Below, piece by piece: positions 11,226 through 22,619 of a stretch of 64,000 bases of DNA. A model generated the notes under the pieces. The model saw only the letters and a list, made by a program, of their open reading frames with translations. It was not told where the DNA came from and did no database searches. Every line of letters starts with the position of its first letter. The stretch's first letter is position 1. Source of the DNA: Gymnopus androsaceus JB14 (lineage: Eukaryota > Basidiomycota > Agaricomycetes > Agaricales > Omphalotaceae); contig ML769693.1 of NCBI GenBank assembly GCA_009733575.1, positions 1 to 64,000 of the forward strand, in the 5' to 3' direction. A program made the position numbers and the translations under genes.

Positions 11226-14200
11226 ATGCAACCGCAACGTCCTACCAAACGTCGACAGAAAAGACATGAAATACACGATCCTATGGACAGTGATGAAGAG
11301 ATAATTGACTCTGGATTTATGAACACATGTGAAAGCAATCTGGACAGTTCAGGACGCTCTTTTTCCATTAACATATCGCCTCGAAAAAAATCAAAAAAAT
11401 CTGCTTGGGCCACACGGCGCATCTGGGACCCTCCGGATGACCTTGAAGTAGGGCTTGATACAGACTCTAATTTATATGATCAGGCTGTCGAGGGAGACGT
11501 CTACAATGATCCTCAGGTTGAAGCTGTCAAGAGAGCTCCTCCAGGGAAACTTAAATGTAGTTTGCGCTCGGTGGGTGTTTTATCAATATGGTCTCATTTA
11601 ACTGTCAAATGACAGTCTTTTCTTTAGTTGCGTCCTCACCAATATTGGCGGAAGGAATGCCAGCAGATCTTTCTGGATGAACCGTTACGTCACGATGGTT
11701 GGGGAGCAGCAGGATTGCAAGCTGCATGTTGGGATTGCATGGGCGCTTGACGAGCGCTGGATGAACGAGGAGATGCTGAGTATAGATGCATCGACTGTTC
11801 GACCATCGACATGCTATGTCGAAAGTGTATATTGCGTCGCCATCGCTGCCTTGCTTGTCATTGAATCCAGGTATGTAGGTTCTCGATGCGACTTTCTGGA
11901 GTGACTAAAAATTGGTTCCAGATGTGGGATGGAGATCTTTTCTGAGAGTGTTCGCTCAAGGAACTCGGGCTCATCATTCAGCTAGACCATCAGACCAAAT
12001 GTCCTTTACCCCAGAATTGCAATGGGAAGTTTCGCATACTAGATTCCACAGGTATTCATGATGTGACTGTGCTCTTTTGTGGGTGCCCGAACGCGAATCC
12101 GCAGTATATCCAGCTCCTACGGCGTAGTCTGTATCCGGCCACTCTTGCCCAAGGCAAAATCAAGACCGTTGCCACATTCCGCTACCTTGAGCAGCTGCAT
12201 CACCTCACACTCATGACAATGGCCTCCGTATACAACTTTTATTGTGCTATTGCAAAAACTACAGACAACACGGGCTTGAAATTTACGCCATGGCGATACA
12301 CTGGTCTAATGTGTATGTGTCTTCAATGGCGCCATCTAAAGCTTCTCAAACGTAACGGTCGAGGTAACGATGCCAGCGGGGTGGCAGGTACCAAGGAGGG
12401 GGATCTGGTTGTTCCCTGCTTGTCATGTCCTCACCCTGGCATTAATCTTCCTGACAGCTGGAAATCTGCAGAAGGGTGAATAGTGGGTCTTTCTTTTAAT
12501 TTAGTGAAAGCGTGCTTAATTGCATTGATAGTTATGCCAACATGGACTACGTGTTTGGATCTGCGCTCCATCACTATTGGGGCTTGCCACTGTGCATTGT
12601 AGGATATGACATTGCATGCCAGTGGTTCGCTCATATTCATGAACAAAGCAAGGATCTCTGGCCCAATAAAATAAAGCTTGATAATGGTATGGACCTTGTG
12701 CCAGTCATTGGAAAGTTCCACAAACCGGTGCACGAGACCGACAACCATGAGCAATCCTCTTGTAATCTTATCCCGAGGGTAGGATGCACAGATTTTGAGG
12801 CATGCGAGAGAATATGGGGCTTGCATAACCCACTAGGGAACTAAACAAAGACTATGGGGCCGGGTACACGAAGTGATAGTCTGGAAGCGCATTTTGGTTA
12901 CCACAACTGGCAAAAGTATACCAACATGGGTGAGTAATTGTGTCGGTCAAATGAGGGGGAATGATGGCTGACATTGACACACAGGTAGTACTCTATGGAG
13001 TCGATATCGGACTGCACTTAAGGATCAAAATCGCCAATGTGAGGCTCACCAAGGGCTTACTGATAGTCTACTGCCAGATCTCGTTGATAAGTGGAATGGT
13101 ATTTGTGTCGCCTGGGAGAACGCTCCGCATCCCAAGGAAGTAGCTGAGGATGGGTTAAAGATTGTGAATCCCTTCTCGGTGAAACGTGAATGTGAGTTTC
13201 GCTTGGGCCCTGTTTCTCAAAGTGATTGTGGACTGATTCAATGTTGTTAGACATGACCCAGGCTCAGGTGGAGGTAGAGCTTGCTCTAGAGGATGAAATG
13301 ATGGAACAGAAGGGTATTCCATTGCACAATCGAACGAGGCCAGGAAAATTTATTTTGATGGGCTTAGCTCTCGAAGAAAGCCAGTGTGTATTTCACTTTT
13401 ATCTGGAACAATACTTAATTGAATAGTCTAGGTATAAACTACGGGTAGAGGTGGAATGCTACAAGAAATTGACTCAAACAGCGCATCAGCAAAGCGAAAT
13501 TGTGGAGCATCGCAATGTTCTTAAACGCGCTCTTCATGGCTTTGAGAAACTCCGTTCGGTATACATGCCCCGTTTGGTTCAGTTCCTCATGGACCTGGAA
13601 GAAGAATTGTCGTTCGATGGAGAAGGCCAGCCAGAAACCGAAAAGCTATGGCTTCCATCATCTATCCTGGCTGACAAGTGCAAGGCCGTCTGCTGCGATG
13701 AAGTAGATGTAATTGAGGAATGACTACATAGGGCTCGGGCTTATGATGCTCTGGACAGTGTTCAGCACATGCTTTGTGTCGAGACGAAAATGGTGCAATT
13801 CAAGAATAAGAACATTCGTGGCCAGCAGTCATCGGGGAAGTCGCGGGAGGTCATCGATAAAGTCCATGATCGCGTGAAGGGTTTTGTTGAGAAGTATTGC
13901 CGTAGCCGGGAAGGATTGTTACTGTTAGTGGGACCAGGTGAATGGGAGGAAGAGCTGCGGGTGATGGCGAAGGACAATGTAAGAAGCTATGTGGATATGG
14001 AGCGGAAGAAACATGGTCCGGGTCACCAAGGTACAAATGAAGAAGAACCCGGGATGGAGGGCATAGTTATAGAGGCTGAGAGTCGGGTTGAGCGGGAAAA
14101 TGAAGATGAGGAGGAATTCCCATTGCAAGCGGAGGCTCGGACAAGGAGGGATGGAACGGGGGAGACGAGGAAGCAGCAATCCTGGATCTGGCTGACAAGG

Positions 14201-14713
14201 AGAATTAATTTGAAAGATGGCGCGGACAAGAACGACAATGAGATTTTGCGAGCGGAGTGGTGCAGGAGTAGAGCACGAGCTCATCGAGCGGAAGAGGAGG
14301 TGCAGTACCTTGAAGTCGAGATGGAGAGAGCGCTCCTCTTCCTGCACTGGAAGGTAAAATGGTGGGCAGAACGTCAGGACCGTCCAAACCCTGGTAAAGT
14401 TCCGCATCTTGAGGAGGGGGTGAAAGCGTATGTGATTAAGCAGGCGGAAATTCAGCACAGACTTGAGAAAAGTTTCTGGCCATGTGGAAAGGGTCTTTGT
14501 GGCAGGAGGAACGGCCAGAGGAAGCAAGTGACAGGGTGGCGCACGAGGAGCTTGGTTTGGATGGGAGAGATGACGGCAATGAACAGGATGAAGAGGGTGA
14601 GAAAGCGGGAAATGATGGTGGGGACTTGGAGATGCCAGATTGAGTTGAGGAGGAGGGGGAAGAGGACGCGGAGGAGGCAGAATATTTCGGTTTCGCATAA
14701 TCAACTATTGTAG
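11226..14713 (+). pseudogene. Decayed KDZ transposase with CxC2 domain
   Basis: In order: an acidic N-terminus with a basic patch SPRKKSKKSAW; a CxC2 cysteine cluster spliced at 11,628 (CWDCMG ... YRCIDCSTIDMLCRKC); the linker LKELGLIIQLDHQTKCPLP and GIHDVTVLFCGC typical of KDZ proteins; FRYLEQLHHLTLMTMASVY; CLSCPHPGINLPDSW; the core YANMDYVFGSALHHYWGLP with YDIACQW; GPGTRSDSLEAHFGYHNW; and a helical Glu-rich tail to 14,713. In-frame stops lie at 11748, 11862, 11943, 12842 and 13721, each at a position where a C-to-T change would explain it. The residues between PDSW and NLQKGE are missing (near 12,465), removing the segment that usually carries the first catalytic acid. It cannot encode an active enzyme. 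Confidence 0.85.
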
Positions 14714-15100
14714 TGTTGTACTGGACTCTTTCACCTGCTATAAAGTCGAATTTATACTACATATTAACATCGCCTTAGTGGTACAGTGGTTAAATCAGTG
14801 ATTTATATATTGATTTAGCACTTGTTGGCTTTGTTTCTGGTGACCTTAAGATTGATTGATGCTGGTGGCAATAATTTTGCTAATTCACAGTTATTCCGGA
14901 GATCTATGGTCCCTGGGTGCGCCCTTTCTAAATTGGGAAAGGGCGCACCGTGTCCCATTTGGGAAGAAGCGGGAAAGTCACGAGTGTATCCAATACAGCA
15001 CGAGGGATTTATCCATGATTGCCTTTGATGAAAGGGTACATGGGAATTGGTGGCCATGGTAGTAGCCCAGCTGATATGATCTTAACTTGTGGGTATATCC
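14714..15100. other. Spacer with a perfect hairpin and a tRNA-like word
   Basis: At 14,916-14,949 the arms GGTGCGCCCTTT and AAAGGGCGCACC are perfect over 12 bp with a 10-nt loop. At about 14,770 the sequence GCCTTAGTGGTACAGTGG resembles the 5' half of a tRNA, but no T-arm consensus follows at the right distance, so I do not call a tRNA; a tRNA-derived SINE head is possible. Confidence 0.4.
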
Positions 15101-15109
15101 TTACTTCAA

Positions 15110-17354
15110 GCAGTTCAGTTTGCAGCTATGGCTGACAATACAGGGTGATCTCGTTCCAACGGCCCTGGGCAATCCCTCTGCTCATGCTGGAACAAAATCC
15201 GAGCTCACTTCCATCTCTTTCATCAGCTGGAGCAGTCAAAGATGGATTTCAGCATTCGCATATCCTACATAGAACTCTACAACAAGGAACTGCGTGACCT
15301 CTTGGCTAATGACCTCGCAGCCCCGATTAGAGCTACCCAGCCGGTAGGTATGACTTTCAAGGATGCTACCAAGAATGGCTGTAGTTCCAACATCAAGATC
15401 TTTGATGATGCCAACAAGCAGGGTGTTGTCATCCAGGGCATCGAGGAGATTCCAGTCAAAAGCTCAGCGGATGCGCCTGCTCTTCTCACCAAAGGAAGTG
15501 AAAGGCGTCAGATAGCAGCTACGGAATTCAATGACTATCCCAGTCATTCTCACTCCATATCCTCTCACCATGCATACCAAAGAAGCGGGTGTCATGGGCG
15601 AAGACTTGCTGAGAATTGGAAAGCTAAACATGGTCGATCTTGCTGGTTCTGAAAATATTGGAAGATCGGGAGCAGAGAGTAAGAGGGCCAGAGAAGCTGG
15701 CATGATCAACCAGAGTCTACTCACACTCGGTAGAGTCATCAATGCTTTGGTCAAAAAGGCTCAGCATGTGCCTCATTGGTGAGTACGTTGCTATTTCCTT
15801 CAGTATTATCAACTGATGCTTTCTATAGTGAATCCAAACTGACGCATATACTCCAAGATTCCTTGGAAGGTCGAACCAAAACCTCTATCATTGCTACTGT
15901 CTCCCCTGCTCACTCCAACTTGGAGGAAACTCTCTTGACCTTGGACTATGCGATGAGTGCCAGGTCAATCCGCAACAAGCCTGAAATCAACCAGTGCATG
16001 ACACGCAACTCCCTTCTAAAGGAGTACAATGCGGAAATCAAGCGTCTCAAGGTGGACATCCTTGCTACTCGAGAAAAGAACAGTATCTTTTCTCAGATGA
16101 GACCTGGGTGCAGATGGATGAGAAAACCCTGCAAGCACATGCACAAAGAACTTTATCAAACTTCTTCGCAGACCTTCTCCAAGGCTCATGCTGCAGTAAA
16201 GGGTATCCATGGCATATTGGAGCATGTGTTGCAGGAGACTGCCCAGTTCTTTGAACGCAAGCAGAAAACTCTTGTCAAAGCCAGTAACATTGTTCAGCAG
16301 TCGACAGAGAGTGAGGTGGAGTGACTCCGGGAACAGAATCTTACACTTATGGCTTTGGTTCAACAACAAAAGATTGACAAAAATAAAGCCAAGGGTAACA
16401 TATTGCAGAAGGTTTTAGGCTTACTCGTCAACTTTGTCAATGAGCAGGATCACGGGCTTCAAGACAGTCGGATCCGGGATAACAAAAAAATGATGACAAA
16501 TTCCATCCACACCTTTTTTTGCAAATGACCAACTCCTCCAATGATGGTGAGTATAATTTTGCCTTTGAAGATTCTAGACTGACCACAATCCAAAGCATTT
16601 ACGCGCCATTCCCGGTCTAAGAGAGCAAGACTTGACAACACTGAATGTTTGAACTTGAGTCTCACTACACTGCATTGCGTAATGGTTTGGGATCCATCTC
16701 GGAAGATATTGAGAATTTTGCCAATGAAACTGAAGCCACCATAAGCTCCCTTTCTTTTACTTTCATGCAATTGTTGCTAATCGACTCCTTCGCAGACATC
16801 TGCTTTGGTGGATATATCAGCAGCGTAATAAGACAGCAACCACCTCACATGTCTATGGTGCAGAAAGCAACAACAGCGTTGTCTGACCAGGGCACTAGGG
16901 AAGACGTCCCAACTGGTTCTACATGACGGAAACGCACCTAGCAATATGTCGACAAATGGGAGTTGATGGAGAGCCGGCCAACTCTTCTCTCAGCATGGAG
17001 GGCATGTCTGCAGTTAGTAGCAAGACATTCTTAGCCAAACATCTCCCCCTTCCTGCTGACAATGGGGAAGTGGTTGCTGGGGAGTCTGATCCCATGAATG
17101 TGGATGCTGAACCCATTCTTTCTCGGTCCCAATCGCCAGCCCTAAGCAAAACAGAAGTTCCTATGGTAAACTCTCTTCAATCCTCCACTTCTTCGACCTC
17201 CACATCCTTCCCCGTTTGCCCAACGCACAGTCGACAACAGTCGATACCCACTCTGAAAAAGGTTACTGCCAAGCTAACTCGGCCTCAGCCTCAAGTGCCT
17301 CTTGCGGAGCCTTCTCTCATTGATCTGCTAGCAGCAGTCCCTACAGCTCGATGA
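15110..17354 (+). pseudogene. Kinesin-5 (BimC/Eg5/Cin8) pseudogene
   Basis: Kinesin-5 is the plus-end-directed tetrameric motor that separates spindle poles. Recognisable in order are QGDLVPTALGNPSAHAG, ISYIELYNKELRDLLA, the switch-II block [19 protein letters not shown] with [20 protein letters not shown], an intron at 15,780-15,828, [44 protein letters not shown], and then a stalk and a Ser/Pro-rich tail (16,923-17,354) with SIPTLKKVTAKLTRPQPQ. The motor lacks everything before the P-loop, and the P-loop codons themselves are deleted near 15,125-15,145. Frameshifts occur near 15,195 and 16,090, and a TGA at 16,322. The kept intron shows that it arose from DNA duplication and not from a processed transcript. 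Confidence 0.88.
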
Positions 17355-17613
17355 GCTTGAGCGTTCTCCTCTGCAGTGGTCTTTATCCGTAGACTGCTTG
17401 TGCTCGACCAAACATTCCAGAAAGCAAATGAGGTATTCGCCGATTTTATTGTGTTTTGAAGATGCAGCACTACGGATGGGGTTTAATGACAATGCCTTAC
17501 ACTGGTGTTTTCTAGACCAAATTCGGTTCGACTTGCGTAGTCGCTTTGTTGGATGTATTCCGCTGACATTTAAACAGGTAGTCGAACAATTGCTGGAGCT
17601 GGATGGTACTTGA
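17355..17613 (+). pseudogene. Retrotransposon Gag fragment (Ty3-like)
   Basis: An open stretch immediately after the kinesin tail encodes DAALRMGFNDNALHWCFLDQ, then LRSRFVGCIPLTFKQVVEQLLELD. The pattern G(F/W)ND.AL...F...L....R....PLT......A..LD is that of the capsid region of Ty3/gypsy-type Gag proteins in fungi. No zinc knuckle, protease or polymerase follows, and no LTR is visible, so this is an isolated fragment. Confidence 0.55.
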
Positions 17614-18284
17614 TAATCCATTGTATTATATATATCTGATGTTCCGCGAGTGTAAATAAGTGGATTGAGAGCTACGACCAAATTGCTGACTTTAGCGCTC
17701 AGGTGTCGACTTATTATTATAGCTTATTATCTTTTTGTTGTCTTTTTGAATAAAAAGCTTCTTCTTGGCTCCAACAAGGCTCCAAAGTCCTTCAAAAGGC
17801 TACCAGAATGACTATTGCTCCCTTCATCTCTCGCTCACGTTCGTTGCTAGCGAGCTTCCAACCATTCATTATATTCTCTCGGAGGGTGTGGTGAGGATTG
17901 AGCTCTCAGGTGAGCCCATGCGCACTGCCTTTTGTTATAGTTAAACTAACAAAATGCATTCATTTACAGTATGGGGAGAAATAGCAGCTTTACAACGACC
18001 TTCTGCTGCCTCCATCTGCATCGACTCATGTCATCCAATTGCCCTCAGCTGCAACTTTCTGTACCATCAAGGCCAAACTGATCGCATAATCCACTTTACG
18101 CTTCTCTCTCGCCTTCCTTTACCCTATCCCAAGTTGTAGCCTTTTTCTATCCAACCGTTGCTGGCGGTCTCCGTCTGCCTAAAACTCGGATACTCTACTT
18201 GACCTCTGATAACTTTCCTGTTGTGAGTTTTCTAAAGTCAACAGCCGATATTTCCATTTCTAATGATGTTTTCCAGTTATACCA
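17614..18284. other. Unassigned, short open frames
   Basis: Short plus-strand frames occur (for example 17,954-18,139) including a stretch FFYPTVAGGLRLPKTRILYL near 18,140-18,200, but I could not assign a family. It may be the 5' region of the glycosyltransferase piece that follows. Confidence 0.3.
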
Positions 18285-18696
18285 TTGGGTGTAATTGGGT
18301 ATAACTCAATTCCTTGCTATTTTTTACGCAAAAGTTCACGATTTCCTTTAGATTTTTATCGTTACCTTTGGTACTGCATTCATTTGGCAGCCTTGTTCAC
18401 GTATCGCCCAGTCCTATTACCAGAAAATCCGACTTATATTGCCGAGGAAGATGTCACTATCATAGTCCCAAGATGTCATAGTCCCAAGGTGTTGGCGAGG
18501 ATTCAAGGATGCAGCTCGTAGCTGGCTAGTCGGGAAACCAAAGGAAATTCTTATTATCACAGAAGAAAAGATGCTCGGACCACTGCAGGACCTTGCCAAT
18601 GCTGTTGACCCATAGCGAATACGTGTTTTGACAGTGCCATTTGCTAACACAAGACTACAAATGAGCCATGGGATTAGAAACATGACAACCGACATT
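18285..18696 (+). pseudogene. Family-2 glycosyltransferase fragment (Cps1/polysaccharide synthase type)
   Basis: The segment encodes a membrane-proximal block ending ALFTYRPVLLPENPTYIAEE, then DVTIIVP, the start of the GT-A fold, followed after a disrupted stretch by FKDAARSWLVGKPKEIL, IITEEKMLGPLQDLANAVDP and RIRVLTVPFANTRLQM. These are the first blocks of fungal GT2 polysaccharide synthases, before the metal-binding Asp motif. A 16-bp tandem duplication (18,461-18,476 and 18,477-18,492) shifts the frame after DVTIIVP, and TAG at 18,613 interrupts it. The catalytic half is absent: at HGIRNMTTDII the sequence changes to alpha-glucan synthase without losing frame. Confidence 0.72.
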
Positions 18697-21240
18697 ATTG
18701 CGTGGGCGACCGCTACTCGTAAATGTGCATCTAATCTCGGGAAGGATAATTTCTACATTACTGGTGAAGGCACAGGGGGAGACACCTTTGGTTCAATCTA
18801 CCTGTGAGCAGTCTTGGATTAAGTCTAAATTCATATTTCTCATTTCTTTGTTCCAGTGGTCAAGGTTGTACTCCCTCCCAATGGCCAACTGACATTAACG
18901 CTGCAGGCAATCTGACTTCTTCAAGTCTTCATTCTTTTTGCGAGATGAAGGCGATGTGGCGCTGGATGGTTGTGCCTTCCGTAATCTCGCGGTAGCCTAC
19001 GTTGACACCAACTTCATCACTGCCTGGAGCGAGACCTTTGTGGATAACAACTTTATCAATTCTCAAACCAATGAATTGGACCCTCATCATATGTACGGTA
19101 CCAGCAATTTTGACATGTTCAGATGGCCTAGCTTGGCCAATGGTACTCAGTGTTCTGCCCTCGGAACATTCATAACATCGCTAGTAATGCCTGTTCTGGT
19201 CATGGTACGCTCCTTTTTTTTTCTTTTTCAAAGCCCTCAACTTGCTCTTGTCTCTTCGCAGTACTACTATGGAGAGGAGCAAGCCTTCTATGTGTATGAT
19301 GACACTGTGAACAATTATCTCTATGGGTGAGAGGTTTAGACATCAATCTATGGTTGCAAACCAAACGTCATGGATGCTACCAGCTAGGATCAGACCAGTA
19401 GTTCAATATGCCCCTTGACAAGTCAGGACTTGGCTGCTACGACAACTGGAACACTCTCGACCATTTTGATCCAACCGCAGACTCTTGTCATTTATTCGCT
19501 CAATATAACTACCTGCGGACTCAGTATGCTGCTCTTCAGGATGGCTATCTTTTGACTCAGCTCGGAAATTGGACCGAATATATACAGCGTGAAGGTTCCA
19601 ATGGTACTGCAACGGAAATGGGTCTCTGGTCTGTTTCTTGCTCCGAGATGATGGGAGTGATGGGGAGCAACACTAGTGTGGTCTGGATGCTTTACAGCAA
19701 TGAAAATTCGACCACTACTTGGACCTACTCCTGTGATAATGGCTCCTGCATTTCATCTCCTTATCAAGCCGAAGTTGTTGTCAGAATCTTTTCTATCCTT
19801 ACGAGACTTACATTCTTGAGGAATCCGGAAAATCTTCTTTCGATGATAATGCACCTCCATACGCCGGATGTTTGGGTAGCGTCACTATGGATGGTTACAG
19901 ATTCAAAGCCTTGCTTCCGGTGGCTAACTGGACTGCTCCCCTTCCTGCTGCTCTCGCTGTTTTCACCCCTGGCCATGACTTTCACATTAACAGTGAAATT
20001 AGTGGCACCAGCGTCAACATTTCTTTCAAATTCAATACGGAAATGGACTGTAGTGGTGTAACCAACAGAATTTCGATGAACATGTAGACTTCAAGTACTG
20101 GATCTGTGCTGAAAATTAGCAATATCAGCTATGGAAATATGACCAGCTCAGCCAATGTCATAGTACAAGGAGTCTCCCATACGACATGGGTCTGGAACGC
20201 GACGCTCACCAATTTCCAGATGGTATCTTGACTATAATGCTGAACAAGCCTTCCTCAACTGGTGGTATTTCTACTGGAGTATGTTGTCTCCCGAGATAAT
20301 CCAAAATTGTACTGACCATCTTTTAGGCTATTGACATGGTGCTGCTATGCAAGGGACTCTCGACTAATGTCATGGTATTCCCCAACAGTGACTACAACAG
20401 CTCCTCCCTCACTATAAGTGGAGATGACTACATCTTCACCCATACGGCCATTGGCGCTGATATAGTCCGATATTCGTGGAATTTCGGCCAGAACTGGACT
20501 AACTGGACTACCTGGGAAGACACGACAATAGTCAACACAACATTCTTTGCCGACGCGGATCTGTTCTGGGATGGAGATCATATCATGGTGCAATGTACGT
20601 TTTTGCCCACGGTCTTCTTTCTGATTGCTTACTTTTTCACAGATTGGAGTGCGCCTGCGCTATCCAGTGCACATGTAGTGCATGCTGACTATGGCTGGTC
20701 TGGGCTTACTCATCGCGTCCCTCAATTTATTGCCACTGGTGTTTTTAATGAGTGGGGCAACAATCAAGGCATAGCAAACACATTCTTGCAGGTCAGGGAT
20801 GGTCTCTGAGAGTTCACGTTGATGTACTACTGGGCCACCTACTTCCAAGTCCACGTATGGGATGAATCGGATGACTTCTATTATGGCAATGTTGATAGTG
20901 ATGGTGTTCTTGATCGTTTGCCACCAAACACTGAAGCCACCAACTACCTGAACATGTCAGCCCCTCCCAAGCCCCATCTCTCGTGGATGGTGTACATTAA
21001 TGACAGTACCATGACCTGGTACCTTGCACCTCAGGGTTGAGAAGGCATTGGCGCTACCACGTATGCGCTGCTTGCAGGTATGTCATTCCATAGTGTTTAC
21101 ATATTTTACAACACTCTTCAAGGCCAGAGGCCAACCAATCTCTAGTTGTCATTGGTGGCAACCAGCTGGTAAGCATCATCCATCTTCTATCCTTCCTTCG
21201 ACATTTAATTTTTGGTCCATCTCTGCAGTGACTAGACGTG
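18697..21240 (+). pseudogene. Alpha-1,3-glucan synthase fragment (GH13-like N-terminal half)
   Basis: Cell-wall alpha-1,3-glucan synthases (Ags1/Mok1) have an extracellular GH13 amylase-like part, a GT5 synthase part and membrane spans. Here only the first part is present: CASNLGKDNFYITGEGTGGD, AVAYVDTNFITAWSETFVDN, HHMYGTSNFDMFRWPSLANG, ALGTFITSLVMP, YYYGEEQAFYVYDDTVNNYL, DNWNTLDHFDPTADS, EGSNGTATEMGLWSVS, GCLGSVTMDGYRFKALLPVA and TMTWYLAPQG. Several small introns are kept. Stops at 19,399, 20,085, 20,807 and 21,038 and frame breaks make it non-functional, and no GT5 region follows. It begins inside the family, fused in frame to a GT2 fragment. Confidence 0.85.
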
Positions 21241-21411
21241 CTAGGTATACATGTAGATTTCCTACTTATCCTACCAGTCATGTATATGTATTACAGTTTT
21301 TTGGTTAAATTTGGGATAATATTAAGTATTTCTCTGAGCCTCCGCTATGTACTTTGGTGTATGCTACGGAGTACGCTACGCTGCTGCTTGGCCGCCACGT
21401 AGATGAACTTT

Positions 21412-21735
21412 GTCATTTCAGCATTGCCCTGAAAAGGCTGCTGAAATGGAATGCTTCACCTAGTTGGTGAAATATACCTTTTCGGGTTGACTTTCAGCCC
21501 GGTTAAAGGTAGTTGTTTTGGCTTCTGTCCGAAACAATAGGTTTCGGACCCTGGCTGAAGCTTCCCACTTCAGATGGCCTGAAAAATTTTATTTTGTTTG
21601 TTTAATGGAGTATATTGTTTCTGTAGTACTCTGAAAAATCACATTTTGTATATGTATTAAAATTAACCATTTCACATTATGCTTCAGCCTGGCTGAAGCA
21701 TAATGATTGGCAATGTGACTGTGAAAACAGCAGTG
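21412..21735. repeat. Chain of stem-loops
   Basis: Six or seven inverted repeats follow one another: CATTTCAGCA/TGCTGAAATG, TTCACC/GGTGAA, ACCTTT/AAAGGT, GTCCGAAAC/GTTTCGGAC, CTGAAG/CTTCAG, and a 15-bp perfect pair CATTATGCTTCAGCC/GGCTGAAGCATAATG with a 1-nt loop at about 21,677-21,707, itself nested within TTTCACA/TGTGAAA. There is no coding potential. Confidence 0.75.
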
Positions 21736-21823
21736 AGGCGCGCGTGCATGCAACGGACTGAGGAAATCAATGTTTTGATATCTTATCTTCCTATTCAGTA
21801 TAATCTGTAATGATGTTAGCTTG

Positions 21824-22246
21824 TCAGGTGGGGTTTACAGTATCTGACGTACCAAAAGAGGAAGGAACTTGTCTGGGCCTAACACCCTTGTCATTACTGG
21901 CGGATGAATTGGTTTTGCTGGTAAAAGTAACCTGTGCAGCATTAACCAAGGTGAATATGGCTAGGGTTTGATTGGTTGAGCTACACTGCACCGCTGGGGG
22001 TCCAATCCATGAGCCAGCATAGATGCTGCTGTTGTGATCATCTGCCTCTGTCATAATCATGTTGTACTGGTCAATAATTGGTCTTTGAGCTATTCATTGT
22101 AGCCACCAAGTTCAATCCAAAGGCTTACCCGTGAACAGAAAGAAAATCCTGGATGTATGTAACAAGGTTGGGAGGTCCACTCAGAGTATGATATACAGTT
22201 CCAAGCCCTTGAACGAGGACCTTGTTGCCCAAACTGCTTCCAGCAT
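21824..22246 (-). pseudogene. GH76-like (endo-alpha-1,6-mannanase) C-terminal fragment
   Basis: Two minus-strand exons (22246-22129 and 22082-21824) join in phase to encode AGSSLGNKVLVQGLGTVYHT, PPNLVTYIQDFLSVHGPIID and SSIYAGSWIGPPAVQCSSTN QTLA in sequence, ending in a Ser/Thr-rich tail. The order (V.VRGL..., YI..FI.VQYNA..., .Y...W.GPP..... Q..AL..L.AA) resembles the C-terminal repeats of fungal GH76 enzymes that trim cell-wall mannan. The DD catalytic region is not present upstream, so this is at most a fragment. The assignment rests on a short pattern and could be wrong. Confidence 0.4.
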
Positions 22247-22619
22247 CTAGAAGAAAGAGCTCATGTACAATGTACAATAGTGAGCATTAGCATTGAACGC
22301 ACTGATGATCCCATTGGTAGCATTACATAGCACATTCATTGTGAGCATCATATTGACAAGACTGGAATGCCTGTATGGTTCAGTTTATGGGCCTTCAGAT
22401 AGTGAAATTGTGAATGCTCAAGGGGTTCATGTCTTTGGTGGTGGTATTGAGGTTGCTGAGGATGGAGACTATGATATTGAGTTTGAGCATCTAGATAGTC
22501 TTACAATTTCTGAGATATACAGGGAAATGCAGAATGATATAGGAACTGTAGAGTAGTATGTAGAGTACTATGTAAATTTTATCCTTCTTCAACTTAAAAA
22601 ATGACTAGGATGAAATAAG
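22247..22619 (+). other. Short unassigned open frame
   Basis: A frame of 87 codons (22,293-22,556, stop TAG) has an acidic end (EHLDSLTISEIYREMQNDIG). There is no ATG-plus-context evidence and no recognised family. It directly precedes the palindrome array. Confidence 0.25.

Noticed and set aside
13925..14704. Minus-strand open frame of 259 codons
   Set aside because: It lies opposite the Glu/Arg-rich C-terminus of the KDZ pseudogene and is Pro/His/Leu-rich as expected for a shadow.
14771..14840. tRNA gene
   Set aside because: No T-arm/B-box consensus and no acceptor stem pairing could be drawn.
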